In this document: positions 44,405 to 55,499 of the stretch, piece by piece
Position numbering within the stretch: position 1 is the first letter of the stretch
Layout of the letters: each line of letters begins with the position of its first letter
Notes under the pieces: generated by a model
Told to the model about the DNA's origin: nothing
The model's input: only the letters and a program-made list of their open reading frames with translations
The model's database searches: none
Assembly: GCF_905171765.1 (NCBI RefSeq)
Contig: NC_053393.1
Location: 184,817,921 to 184,881,920 of the forward strand
Source of the DNA: Bufo bufo
Taxonomy: Eukaryota; Chordata; Amphibia; Anura; Bufonidae
DNA length: 64,000 nucleotides
Direction of reading: 5' to 3'
Program-made: the position numbers and the translations under genes

Positions 44405-44720
44405 TGAAGTTAACCTGTCTGGCTACGACATAACTTAATTTTCTTAGGATATGGAGGTGTATGCCATCTGGTCCAGACGATTTGTCTATTTTAATCTTGT
44501 TAAGCTTTACTTCTTCCTGGGTCAGACAGGGCATTTTGGAGAAAAAATGTTTAATAACTTTGCTTTCTCTTCAACGCTGTCTGCAAGTCCCCCCTCATCA
44601 GACTTTAAAGGGCCGACACCTTTAGATTTATACTTTTTACTATTTATATAATTGAAGAACATTTTAGGGTTAGTTTTACTCTCTTTGGCAATGCACAGGG
44701 AGACACTTGGGAGGTGAGGC
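44405..44720 (-). pseudogene. CR1 LINE ORF2 fragment
   Basis: The minus strand reads PKMFFNYINSKKYKSKGVGP and GLADSVEEKAKLLNIF, matching the CR1 at 28041-28150, then skips ~20 codons to CPV and continues SSGPDGIHLHILR. It covers only the segment between endonuclease and reverse transcriptase. An old, internally deleted fragment. Confidence 0.8.
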
Positions 44721-44908
44721 AAGCATGATCTTACACAGATTTTGGGGTCCACCGTCTTCCTCAAGCATCAAAGTGCTGTTTGTCTCCTGGACCAGATCTT
44801 TGCAGGTACACATAAAATACATGCCTAGAGTTCTCAGTTGCTAATAACAGTCCAAACAGATATATCACCATTATAACTGCTCCATAGGGTGATACATGAT
44901 ATTATTTT

Positions 44909-45287
44909 TAGGCATGAGCGAATTTCATATTTTGAAGTTTGTGTTGTGGTATTTACTGAATTGCGTTATGGATTCCATTACCACGGACCATGACGCATAT
45001 CCATGATGGAATGCATAATGGCATTCCGTTATTCATTCCGTCATAATTAGGGATGAGCGAATCGACTTGCATAATACTTCATTTTAATACTGTATGGAGC
45101 GAGCGCTCCGTACAGTATTAGAATGTATTGGCTCCTATGAGCCAAAGTTATTACTTTGAGAAGTCTCACGAAACTTTGCATAATAATTTAATAAATTTCT
45201 ACTGTAAAAAAACATTTTGGGAATTCAGTAAATACCACAACACAAACCCGCACACAAACTTCAAAATATGAAATTTGCTGATCCCTA
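44909..45287. mobile_element. hAT-type MITE with a second TAGGGATGAGC repeat inside
   Basis: The outer ends TAGGCATGAGCGAATTTCAT and, inverted, TAGGGATCAGCAAATTTCAT continue as long arms (TTGTGTTGTGGTATTTACTGA on both sides). A second start, TAGGGATGAGCGAATCG, lies at 45049, so one repeat of this class appears to have landed in another. I could not find a matching 8-bp duplication. Confidence 0.6.
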
Positions 45288-45724
45288 ATTGTCTCATGAT
45301 ATACATTTGCATTTTTGTATGCCTTTTTACAGTAATAAATTTGAATTTTATTATCCTATTTTTGGTGCCAGTTATCAGGGTACCTGAGAGCCAGCAAATG
45401 TGTGTTTAAATTTTTAAAGACTACAAAACACATAGAGGGATGTTTCAAGTAATTTTTCCTGGTTTTTAGCCTAGAAAACTAAAGTGCCCTTTTGCTGTAG
45501 AATTTGTGACTTTGTGCCATTTTACAACAAACTTGCCACTTTTGAAAAGTGATATAAATGTTAGTGGAGTTTAGTATGTCAATGACTTGTTAGCCAGAAT
45601 TATTATTATAACTTTTTGAAAAAGACACAAACACAATTGTCAATCATCATCAGGAATGGAGTGGCCTAGGAAAAGTGGAGTATAATTTCTTTAGTTGCTT
45701 GAGCTGCAACTACTTCTGTGCCTT
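45288..45724. other. Non-coding stretch without recognisable feature
   Basis: AT-rich, no motif or repeat recognised between two MITEs. Confidence 0.5.
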
Positions 45725-45965
45725 AGCCTACATGCACACGCACATTTGTAATCCTTGTAATGTCCAGATGATGTCCGTATGGCATCCTTTTTTTGCGGAT
45801 CCATTATAATAATGCCTATCCTTGTCCGCAAAACGGACGAGAATAGGACATGTCCTAATTTTTTTGCGGGGCTACGGAATGGAGCAAATGAATGGGTCCG
45901 CACCCGAGCCGCAAAAAATGCGACTCGGATGCGGAACCAAACCATGTTCGTGTGTATGTAGGCTT
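45725..45965. mobile_element. GC-rich MITE, copy B
   Basis: The ends AGCCTACATGCACACG and, inverted, AGCCTACATACACACG enclose the hairpin CCTTGTCCGCAAAACGG... and 'gacgagaataggacatgtc', plus GAGCCGCAAAAAATGCG. It is shorter than copies A and C. Confidence 0.75.
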
Positions 45966-46164
45966 AGGCTGGAGCTATATCTATACTTTTTGAAGTACTA
46001 CAAATTGATTTTAACTATTGAGCTACCACTGTAGTACAAAGTAGTTGTCACTTGTTAAAATCAATCAAAAGTGTTATAAAAAAGTGTATGTGTAGAAACC
46101 AGTCTAACTCTAAGAGCATTTTTATGCCACTATTTGGTGAACAAAGAATAGTAAAAATCTTCTG

Positions 46165-46775
46165 CTTTGAAGAGGTATTCCCATCTCAGACATTGATGGC
46201 AGATCACTTGAATATGCTACCAACATCAAATAGGAGAGGGTCCTATAGGTGGAACCTGCACCAACCTCCATAATTGCCCCCCAAGTGACGAAAAGCACAC
46301 CACACAAGTGCAACCACCTTCTGTTCACCACTATGTGATTCCCGAAATTAGCCAAGCACTGTCTCAGCTATTTCCAGCAGTAAATCACTGCAAAAGGTGC
46401 ACCACAATAATATGCTACTGACAATACTGGCCAAACCCTCACGCTGATGTTAAAAACTGAGACTTTGGCCATTATATTCCAGTCAGGAACATATCGGACC
46501 CCAAGAAACCCAAGGTCCGCTGCCGACATCCTCTATTGTATGTATTTTTGCTGGGGATTGCCGTTAGCAGCGGATCACATGCGGAGGAATTGCTCCCTGT
46601 TATAAACACGCTACAGTGTTTGGGGTTTTGAGCATTTCCTCCCAATTAGACCACTTCATTCTGTGATTTATTTCCAGCAGTACCATAGCAGTGAATAGAG
46701 AGATGGCTGTGAATGTGCTGCGCAGTGCACCCTCCTTTCCACGCTATGATTCCAGAGGTAGGATCCGCACCTACC
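46165..46775. mobile_element. Palindromic MITE interrupted by a 286-bp insert
   Basis: The left half (46165-46382) contains 'attcccatctcagacattgatggc', 'agtgcaaccaccttctgttcac' and 'tagccaagcactgtctcagc'. The right half (46669-46775) contains its inverse ('gtgaatagagagatggctg', 'ggtaggatccgcacctac'). Between them lies a 286-bp insert (46383-46668). No gene. Similar palindromic elements are common in frogs, and a TTAA-type origin is likely. Confidence 0.6.
46383..46668. repeat. 286-bp insert flanked by 14-bp direct repeats
   Basis: TATTTCCAGCAGTA occurs at 46369-46382 and, identically, at 46669-46682. The insert begins AATCAC and ends GTGATT. It lacks pol III boxes, poly-A and coding motifs that I can recognise. 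The long identical flanks suggest a target duplication. Confidence 0.6.
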
Positions 46776-46777
46776 CA

Positions 46778-47040
46778 GCATGGTGGCTCAGTGGTTAGCA
46801 CTGGTGCCTTGCAGCGCTGTGGTCCTAGGTTCAAATCCGACCATGGGCAACATCTGCAAGGAGTTTGTATGTTCTCCTTGTGTTTGCGTGGGTTTCCTCT
46901 TGGTACTCTGGTTTCTTCCCACACTCCAAAGACATACTGATAGGGACTTTAGATTGTGAGTCCCATTGGGGACAGTTGGATGCTAATGTCTGTAAAGAGC
47001 TGTGGAACATAGTAGTGTTATATAAGTCCATTAAAAAAAA
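46778..47040 (+). mobile_element. tRNA-derived SINE (V-SINE type)
   Basis: The 5' part is tRNA-like with an A box TGGCTCAGTGG (46784-46794) and B box GGTTCAAATCC (46828-46838), the internal pol III promoter. The central part 'gtttgcgtgggtttcctc' and 'cccacactccaaagacata' matches the conserved domain of vertebrate V-SINEs. The 3' part 'attgtgagtcccattgggg' and 'gctgtggaacatag' is of the LINE-tail type, ending in an A-rich run. It would be mobilised in trans by a partner LINE. Confidence 0.8.
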
Positions 47041-47153
47041 TGAAAATCTCTTTATAAAACAATAATTCCTTATATATATTTTTTTCTAAATACAGTATAC
47101 AAATAATTATTCATTGATAAATACTTGACATTTTATATTTGCACACATTTTAA

Positions 47154-47467
47154 CCACCTCCGGACCGCCTAACGCAGGATCGCGTTCCGGAGGTGGCAGC
47201 CCTGCGCAGAGTCACGCATATATGCGTCATCTCGCGATGGCCGAGATTTCCTGTGAACGCGCGCACACAGGCGCGCGCGCTCACAGGAACGGAAGGTAAG
47301 AGAATTGATCTCCAGCCTGCCAGCGGCGATCGTTCGCTGGCAGGCTGGAGATGTGTTTTTTTTAACCCCTAACAGGTATATTAGACGCTGTTTTGATAAC
47401 AGCGTCTAATATACCTGCTACCTGGTCCTCTGGTGGTCCCATTTGTTTGGATCGACCACCAGAGGAC
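47154..47467. repeat. Run of five perfect or near-perfect hairpins
   Basis: Stems: CCACCTCCGGA (47154/47186); CCTGTGA plus GCGCGC (47250/47273); CTCCAGCCTGCCAGCG, 16 bp (47310/47335); AGGTATATTAGACGCTGTT, 19 bp with a 5-nt loop (47374/47398); GTCCTCTGGTGGTC, 14 bp (47425/47454). A 14-bp self-complementary ACGCATATATGCGT sits at 47214. They occupy nearly all of a 314-bp stretch. Confidence 0.85.
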
Positions 47468-47559
47468 ACAGGTAGCTCAGTAAAGTCCCACCAAGCACCA
47501 CTACACTACACTACACCCCCCCCCCCCCGTCACTTATTAACCCCTTATTAGCCCCTGAT

Positions 47560-49480
47560 CCCCCCTGATCACCCCATATAGACTCCCTGATCACCCCCCT
47601 GTCATTGATCACCCCCCTGTCATTGATTACCCCCCTGTAAAGCTCCATTCAGATGTCCGCATGATTTTTACGGATCCACTGATAGATGGATCGGATCCGC
47701 AAAACGCATCCGGACGTCTGAATGAAGCCTTACAGGGGCGTGATCAATGACTGTGGTTATCACCCCATATAGACTCCCTGATCACCCCCCCTGTCATTGA
47801 TTACACCCCTGTCATTGATCAACCCCCTGTAAAGCTCCATTCAGATGTCCGCATGATTTTTACGGATGCACTGATAGATGGATCCGATCCGCAAAACGCA
47901 TCCGGACGTCTGAATGAAGCCTTACAGGGGCATGATCAATGACTGTGGTGATCACCCCATATAGACTCCCTGATCACCCCCCTGTAAAGCTCCATTCAGA
48001 TGTCCGCATGATTTTTACGGATGCACTGATAGATGGATCCGATCCGCAAAACGCATCCGGACGTCTGAATGAAGCCTTACAGGGGCATGATCAATGACTG
48101 TGGTGATCACCCCATATAGACTCCCTGATCACCCCCCTGTCATTGATCACCCCCCTGTAAAGCTCCATTCAGATGTCCGCATGATTTTTACGGATGCACT
48201 GATAGATGGATCCGATCCGCAAAACGCATCCGGACGTCTGAATGAAGCCTTACAGGGGCATGATCAATGACTGTGGTGATCACCCCATATAGACTCTCTG
48301 ATCACCCCCCTGTAAAGCTCCATTCAGATGTCCGCATGATTTTTACGGATGCACTGATAGATGGATCCGATCCGCAAAACGCATCCGGACGTCTGAATGA
48401 AGCCTTACAGGGGCATGATCAATGACTGTGGTGATCACACCATATAGACTCCCTGATCACCCCCCTGTCATTGATTACCCCCCTGTCATTGATTACCCCC
48501 CTGTAAAGCTCCATTCAGATGTCCGCATGATTTTTACGGATGCACTGATAGATGGATCGGATCCGCAAAACGCATCCGGACGTCTGAATGAAGCCTTACA
48601 GGGGCGTGATCAATGACTGTGGTGATCACCCCATATAGACTCCCTGATCACCCCCCTGTCATTGATTACCCCCCTGTCATTGATTACCCCCCTGTAAAGC
48701 TCCATTCAGATGTCCGCATGATTTTTACGGATGCACTGATAGATGGATCGGATCCGCAAAACGCATCCGGACGTCTGAATGAAGCCTTACAGGGGCGTGA
48801 TCAATGACTGTGGTGATCACCCCATATAGACTCCCTGATCACCCCCCTGTCATTGATCACCCCCCTGTAAAGCTCCATTCAGATGTCCGCATGATTTTTA
48901 CGGATGCACTGATAGATGGATCCGATCCGCAAAACGCATCCGGACGTCTGAATGAAGCCTTACAGGGGCATGATCAATGACTGTGGTGATCACCCCATAT
49001 AGACTCCCTGATCACCCCCCTGTAAAGCTCCATTCAGATGTCCGCATGATTTTTACGGATGCACTGATAGATGGATCCGATCCGCAAAACGCATCCGGAC
49101 GTCTGAATGAAGCCTTACAGGGGCATGATCAATGACTGTGGTGATCACACCATATAGACTCCCTGATCACCCCCCTGTCATTGATTACCCCCCTGTCATT
49201 GATTACCCCCCTGTAAAGCTCCATTCAGATGTCCGCATGATTTTTACGGATGCACTGATAGATGGATCGGATCCGCAAAACGCATCCGGACGTCTGAATG
49301 AAGCCTTACAGGGGCGTGATCAATGACTGTGGTGATCACCCCATATAGACTCCCTGATCAACCCCCCTGTCATTGATCAACCCTCCTGTCATTGATCAAC
49401 CCCCCTGTCATTGATCAACCCCCCTGTCATTGATCACCCCCCTGTCATTGATCACCCCTCTGTAAGGCTCCATTCAGATA
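47560..49480 (+). repeat. Higher-order satellite, 155/173/191-bp units
   Basis: Ten copies of the marker CGGACGTCTGAATG lie at 47711, 47903, 48058, 48231, 48386, 48577, 48768, 48941, 49096 and 49287. Spacings are 192, 155, 173, 155, 191, 191, 173, 155 and 191. The differences are multiples of an 18-bp module, TGTCATTGATCACCCCCC, present 0, 1 or 2 extra times. A 710-bp block (48058-48768) repeats. Each unit has an internal hairpin: CATTCAGATGTCCG against CGGACGTCTGAATG. Identical 64-codon ORFs across it are by-products. Confidence 0.92.
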
Positions 49481-49484
49481 TTTT

Positions 49485-52250
49485 TTTGGCCCAAGTTAGC
49501 AGAATTTTTTTTTTTTTTTCTTACAAAGTCTCATATTCCACTAACTTGTGTCAAAAAATAAAATCTCACATGAACTCACCATACCCCTCACGGAATCCAA
49601 ATGCGTAAAATTTTTTAGACATTTATATTCCAGACTTCTTCTCACGCTTTAGGGCCCCTAGAATGCCAGGGCAGTATAAATACCCCACATGTGACCCCAT
49701 TTCGGAAAGAAGACACCCCCAGGTATTCCGTGAGGGGCATATTGAGTCCATGAAAGATTGAAATTTTTGACCCAAGTTAGCGGAACGGGAGACTTGGTGA
49801 GAAAAAAATTAAAAATATCAATTTCCGCTAACTTGTGCCAAAAAAAAAAAATTTCTATGAACTCGCCATGCCCCTCATTGAATACCTTGGGGTGTCTTCT
49901 TTCCAAAATGGGGTCACATGTGGGGTATTTATACTGCCCTGGCATTCTAGGGGCCCCAAAGCGTGAGAAGAAGTCTGGTATCCAAATGTCTAAAAATGCC
50001 CTCCTAAAAGGAATTTGGGCACCTTTGCGCATCTAGGCTGCAAAAAAGTGTCACACATCTGGTATCGCCGTACTCAGGAGAAGTTGGGGAATGTGTTTTG
50101 GGGTGTCATTTTACATATACCCATGCTGGGTGAGAGAAATATCTTGGTCAAATGCCAACTTTGTATAAAAAAATGGGAAAAGTTGTCTTTTGCCAAGATA
50201 TTTCTCTCACCCAGCATGGGTATATGTAAAATGACACCCCAAAACACATTCCCCAACTTCTCCTGAATACGGCGATACCACATGTGTGACACTTTTTTGC
50301 AGCCTAGGTGGGCAAAGGGGCCCATATTCCAAAGAGCACCTTTAGGATTTCACAGGTCATTTACCTACTTACCACACATTAGGGCCCCTGGAAAATGCCA
50401 GGGCAGTATAACTACCCCACAAGTGACCCCATTTTGGAAAGAAGACACCCCAAGGTATTCCGTGAGGGGCATGGCGAGTTCCTAGAATTTTTTATTTTTT
50501 GTCACAAGTTAGTGGAAAATGCTTATTTTTTTTTTATTTCTTTTTTCATACAAAGTCTCATATTCCACTAACTTGTGACAAAAAATAAAAAGTTCCATGA
50601 ACTCACTATGCCCATCAGCGAATACCTTGGGGTCTCTTCTTTCCAAAATGGGGTCACTTGTGGGGTAGTTATACTGCCCTGGCATTCTAGGGGCCCAAAT
50701 GTGTGGTAAGGAGTTTGAAATCAAATTCTGTAAAAAATGACCTGTGAAATCCGAAAGGTGCTCTTTTGAATATGGGCCCCTTTGCCCACCTAGGCTGCAA
50801 AAAAGTGTCACACATCTGGTATCTCCGTAATCGGGAGAAGTTGGGGAATGTGTTTTGGGGTGTCATTTTACATATACCCATGCTGGGTGAGAGAAATATC
50901 TTGGCAAAAGACAACTTTTCCCATTTTTTTATACAAAGTTGGCATTTGACCAAGATATTTATCTCACCCAGCATGGGTATATGTAAAAAGACACCCCAAA
51001 ACACATTCCTCAACTTCTCCTGAATACAGAGATACCAGATGTGTGACACTTTTTTGCAGCCTAGGTGGGCAAAGGGGCCCACATTCCAAAGAGCACCTTT
51101 CGGATTTCACAGGTCATTTACCTACTTACCACACATTTGGGCCCCTAGAATGCCAGGGCAGTATAACTACCCCACAAGTGACCCCATTTTGGAAAGAAGA
51201 GACCCCAAGGTATTCGCTGATGGGCATAGTGAGTTCATGGAAGTTTTTATTTTTTGTCACAAGTTTGTGGAATATGAGACTTTGTATGAAAAAAAAAATT
51301 TAAAAAAAAATCATCATTTTCCACTAACTTGTGACAAAAAATAAAAAATTCTAGGAACTCGCCATGCCCCTCACGGAATACCTTGGGGTGTCTTCTTTCC
51401 AAAATGGGGTCACTTGTGGGGTAGTTATACTGCCCTGGTATTCTAGGGGCCCAAATGTGTGGTAAGGAGTTTGAAATCAAATTCAGGAAAAAATGAGGAG
51501 TGAAATCCGAAAGGTGCTCTTTGGAATATGGGCCCCTTTGCCCACCTAGGCTGCAAAAATGTGTCACACATCTGGTATCCCCGTACTCAGGAGAAGTTGA
51601 GGAATGTGTTTTGGGGTGTCTTTTTACATATACCCATGCTGGGTGAGATAAATATCTTGGTCAAATTACAGCTTTGTATAAAAAAATGGGAAAAGTTGTC
51701 TTTTGCCAAGATATTTCTCTCACCCAGCATGGGTATATATAAAATGACACCCCAAAACACATTCCCCACCTTCTCCTGAGTACGGAGATACCAGATGTGT
51801 GACACTTTTTTGCAGCCTAGGTGGGCAAAGGGGCCCATATTCCAAAGAGCACCTTTCGGATTTCACTGGTCATTTTTTACAGAATTTGATTTTAAACTCC
51901 TTACCACACATTTGGGCCCCTAGAATGCCAGGGCAGTATAACTACCCCACAAGTGACCCCATTTTGGAAAGAAGAGACCCCAAGGTATTCGCTGATGGGC
52001 ATAGTGAGTTCATAGAACTTTTTATTTTTTGTCACAAGTTAGTGGAATATGAGACTTTGTAAGAAAAAAAAAAAAAAAAAAAAATCATAATTTTCCGCTA
52101 ACTTGTGACAAAAAATAAAAAGTTCTATGAACTCACTATGCCCATCAGCGAATACCTTAGGGTGTCTACTTTCAGAAATGGGGTCATTTGTGGGGTGTTT
52201 GTACTGTCTGGGCATTGTAGAACCTCAGGAAACATGACAGGTGCTCAGAA
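49485..52250. repeat. Array of alternating inverted repeats, ~756-bp period
   Basis: One ~370-bp sequence is repeated in alternating orientation. Type A centres (GAGAAATATCTTGG mirrored) are near 50170, 50927 and 51683. Type B centres (CACAAGTTAGTGGA mirrored around T- or A-runs) are near 49804, 50540, 51295 and 52070, with a partial one near 49520. Shared words include CTGCCCTGGCATTCTAGGGG and 'cccatgctgggtgaga'. Both strands give the same peptides because of the symmetry. Confidence 0.92.
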
Positions 52251-52689
52251 AGTCAGAGCTGCTTCAAAAAGCGGAAATTCACATTTTTGTACCATAGATT
52301 GTAAACGCTATAACTTTTACCCAAACCATTTTTTTTTTACCCAAACATTTTTTTTTTATCAAAGACATGTAGAACTATAAATTTAGAGCAAAATTTCTAT
52401 ATGGATGTCGTTTTTTTTTGCAAAATTTTACAACTGAAAGTGAAAAATGTCATTTTTTTGCAAAACAATCGTTAAATTTCGATTAATAACAAAAAAAGTA
52501 AAAATGTCAGCAGCAATGAAATACCACCAAATGAAAGCTCTATTAGTGAGAAGAAAAGGAGGTAAAATTCATTTGGGTGGTAAGTTGCATGACCGAGCAA
52601 TAAACTGTGAAAGTAGTGTAGGTCAGAAGTGTAAAAAGTGGCCTGGTCTTTCAGGGTGTTTAAGCACTGGGGGCTGAAGTGGTTAATAT

Positions 52690-54646
52690 CAGTTTTTTTC
52701 TGCAATTCTGGAAATAATTTCTAGTTAACCTGACACAGCAGTGCCTGTGAATATACTGTAAGCTTGGTCAATATATTTTTCATTGCTATCCTAAAAAAAG
52801 ATTATCGATTGCTATTATTTAATTGTTGAGTCACATAGAATGGTGCAGAAGTCATTGGTTGACCTGTTTATAGAGAGCTGTTACATAAGGTGTTACAAAA
52901 CCTATCCTGAGTTTCATCCTATTTCAGCCTACTAGTAACCTTATAGATATCTAAAAAATAAGTGTGATAAGTTAAGAAAACTGATTGGTCAGGATAAAAG
53001 TAATAAGTAAAATCAATTTCTCTAAGGTAGAAATCATCAATCCAACTACTGATCAATTTTGAGCCCTGAATGTGACCAGTAATTACTCGTACTACAGTTT
53101 TTGATGGTCCTGCTTCTTGTAATTGAAGTAGGCTGATGTTCAATTCTTTCCTAAATTACAGTCTAATACTGCAGCAGTTGACCCTTTTTCCTTTGTGAAC
53201 TGTGTCAAGTTTGAAGCTAATCAAATGACACTCTATTTTCTGAAGTTCTATAAACTTTGACTAAAGCTATCAGCCTTTGTGCATTAATACTCACAATAAA
53301 TAAAAAGAAGCAATTTATTTAATCCACTTTATTTAATTTTCAGTTAACATCTGGTACTGCTGCTGCACCCCTCAGCATATATAGCATTTTGATGGTGTTT
53401 CTTGAATGGACAGTGATTTGTGGTTTTGGAATAGTAGATGTTAAATAAGTAAATGCTGACTCTGAGTTCAGTTTCGACATTACCGTTAGACTGTATGTAT
53501 TTGAAAAGTCATTTTCTAAAATTGCATAAAAAGTGCCAAGCGAATTTGGCATACTATTTCATACTGCAAAATGTAATACTATATGCACTATATGAATAAA
53601 CGTGTAACATTGAGCACAATACTATAATTTTTTAAGTGTTTGATAGATTGTTTGGGCTCATTCCTACTGCTCCGTACAACCTCTGAGTTGTACAGAGCCA
53701 TAATCCAACACCCATAGAAATCTATGCAGCCATACTGTAGTTGCCTATGGCTATGATTTCTCTCAAAAATGCATAATGGTGTGGCTTATAAGATATCTTT
53801 TATGGAAGTATTTTCCATCAAAAGCATTAGTCACAATGGCTAGACCGACGTGCCTTAGCAATGCTCATTCAGAAAGCTGATAAGTGACATTTCAGGGCAA
53901 CTTTTGTCATATAAATGTACAAGTTCTCTAAATATTGTATATTACAAAAATGTTTCCTATCGCCCTCCCTATACATTAGAAGAAATAAAAAGTGCAGTTA
54001 CACTTTATGCTTTTTGGCATCTATGCAATAGGACTATATAGTCCATCCTGCATTGGCTGCACTTGTGGAATGGCCCATTTCTCTTGTGGGAAGGATGTGA
54101 GATCTGCATTTGGAATGGTGGAGAAGGGATTTTCTACACCTGTGGAATATCTGGAACTGTTCATAAGTCCCATCTCGTTACGGTCCATTTCAGTGGAGTG
54201 GAAGCAGCGCAGTTTCTGCTAGATTTTTGCTTGGTGTCAATAGGTCCCACTTCACAAACCTTCAGCGCTCAAAGTAGGATACACAATTTGGATATGTTTT
54301 ATTTTGACTTCATGACTTCCAATGAGGCTCTTTCAAGATGTGAGATTACAGTAGTTTTGTGCATGCGCCATTGCTGTCAGTAGTAACACATGAATGAATG
54401 TATTACTTTGCGAATCTGAACCCGAGTTTGTTAATGATTGTGGCACGTATCCACGAACCCATTGCAGATTTGTAATGTAATACATTAATGTATGCACTGC
54501 TACTTACAGTAATAGCTCATACACGAGGCTACTGTAGACTCACATTACCCAGCGCCATCTTAAAAGAGCCTCATCAGAGGCAATACATTATAGCCATGTA
54601 TGGAACAGGCAAAAATCAGGTTCACTAATCACCAGTTTCACAGTAT
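52690..54646. other. Mostly unique non-coding stretch
   Basis: No gene is recognised. A small GC-richer patch with 'ctgctccgtacaacctctgagttgtacagagc' at 53660-53710 has a short inverted repeat and may be a MITE fragment. The rest shows nothing I can name. Confidence 0.5.
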
Positions 54647-54929
54647 TAGGCTTCATTCACGCGACTGTATGAATGATTACGCATCTGTTCCGCAATTTTG
54701 CGGAACGGATGCAGGCCCATTCATTTTTATGGGGCCGCAAAATATGCGGACAGCACACCGTGTGCTGTCCGCATCCGTTGCTCCATGCCGCGGCCCCACA
54801 AAAAAATAAATAAAAATAGAACATGTCCTATTCTTGTCCGCAATTGCAAACAAGAATAGGCATTTTCTATGACAGCCGCGACATGGGCCGGTGTCCGCAA
54901 GACACCATATTCGTGTGAATGTAGCCTTA
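54647..54929. mobile_element. GC-rich MITE, copy C
   Basis: The ends TAGGCTTCATTCACGCG and, inverted, AAGGCTACATTCACACG flank GTGCTGTCCGCATCCGTTGC and the hairpin CATGTCCTATTCTTGTCCG with 'aacaagaataggcat'. Related to copies at 31860 and 45725. Confidence 0.75.
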
Positions 54930-55324
54930 TGATGTATAATTATTACAGTATATCTTTAACAAAGTTATATAAATTAAATGGTCACTAACATTTTACTCAA
55001 CTTTGTATAAATCAATGACAGGATCGGTACAAGGCATTTCATTGTCCTAGGTGGAGGAGGCAATTCCCCCCTCCCCCAAAAACCAATTTAAAGTAACATT
55101 ACATTCTAATAAACAGATTAAAACACATTTTAAAAGAATCAGCCAAGAGAAAATCCAGTGACTTCAAAGACACATTCATTTTTCTTTTGTTTCTCCATTT
55201 GGTCTAGACTGTAGACCATCATCTGAAGACGTCTTTGGTCAGGAGTGTGCAGGCCCCTCTGCCACATAAGAAGAAACCAGAATTAATATATGGCACATAG
55301 TAGATGGGGGAGTGTTATAGATTT
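54930..55324. other. Non-coding stretch without recognisable feature
   Basis: No protein motif, array or terminal repeat is visible between MITE copy C and the short minisatellite at 55325. Confidence 0.5.
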
Positions 55325-55480
55325 TGCAAATTAGACCCCAAATTTAAGCAGACCCCTAGATTAACCACCAAATGTATACAAACCCCAAATCAGTCCCCAA
55401 ATTTGTCTATACCTCAGATCAGCCCCAAAATTTATACAGACCCCAGATCATCCCTCAAATTCATACAGACCTATATCACT
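55325..55480 (+). repeat. Short imperfect minisatellite (~35 bp)
   Basis: Four to five degenerate units of the type 'ccccaaatttatacagacc' and 'ccagatcagc' follow each other. No gene is implied. Confidence 0.55.
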
Positions 55481-55499
55481 CTCTAACTTGTACCAGTGC

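Larger units (their letters stand above)
47150..52686. mobile_element. Long TTAA-bounded non-coding element with internal satellites
   Basis: The left end TTAACCACCTCCGG (47150) and the inverted right end TTAACCACTTCAGCC (52686) are similar over about 12 bp and bounded by TTAA. Between them lie a hairpin run (47154-47467), a higher-order satellite (47560-49480), an array of alternating palindromes (49485-52250) and a T-rich tail (52250-52680). No transposase or other credible ORF. TTAA ends of this kind are seen in amphibian Kolobok-type elements. Treating the whole 5.5 kb as one element is an inference; internal blocks may have been added later. Confidence 0.55.

Noticed and set aside
46784..46838. 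tRNA gene
   Set aside because: A and B boxes are present but the sequence continues into a V-SINE body; no mature tRNA fold ending is apparent.
48422..49326. Three identical 64-residue ORFs as a repeated protein family
   Set aside because: They are the same satellite unit read in the same frame; other units shift frame and no start or coding context exists.
47560..49480. CRISPR-like array (regular repeats with variable spacers)
   Set aside because: Units are 155-191 bp tandem satellites with no unique spacers, no cas genes, and vertebrate repeat context.
49758..52380. Many 80-130-residue ORFs with similar peptides on both strands
   Set aside because: Both strands encode them because the DNA is an alternating palindrome; this is symmetry and not coding.
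54000..54400. Overlapping ORFs of 76 and 106 residues as a host exon
   Set aside because: No recognisable motif or splice context, and frames overlap on the same strand.
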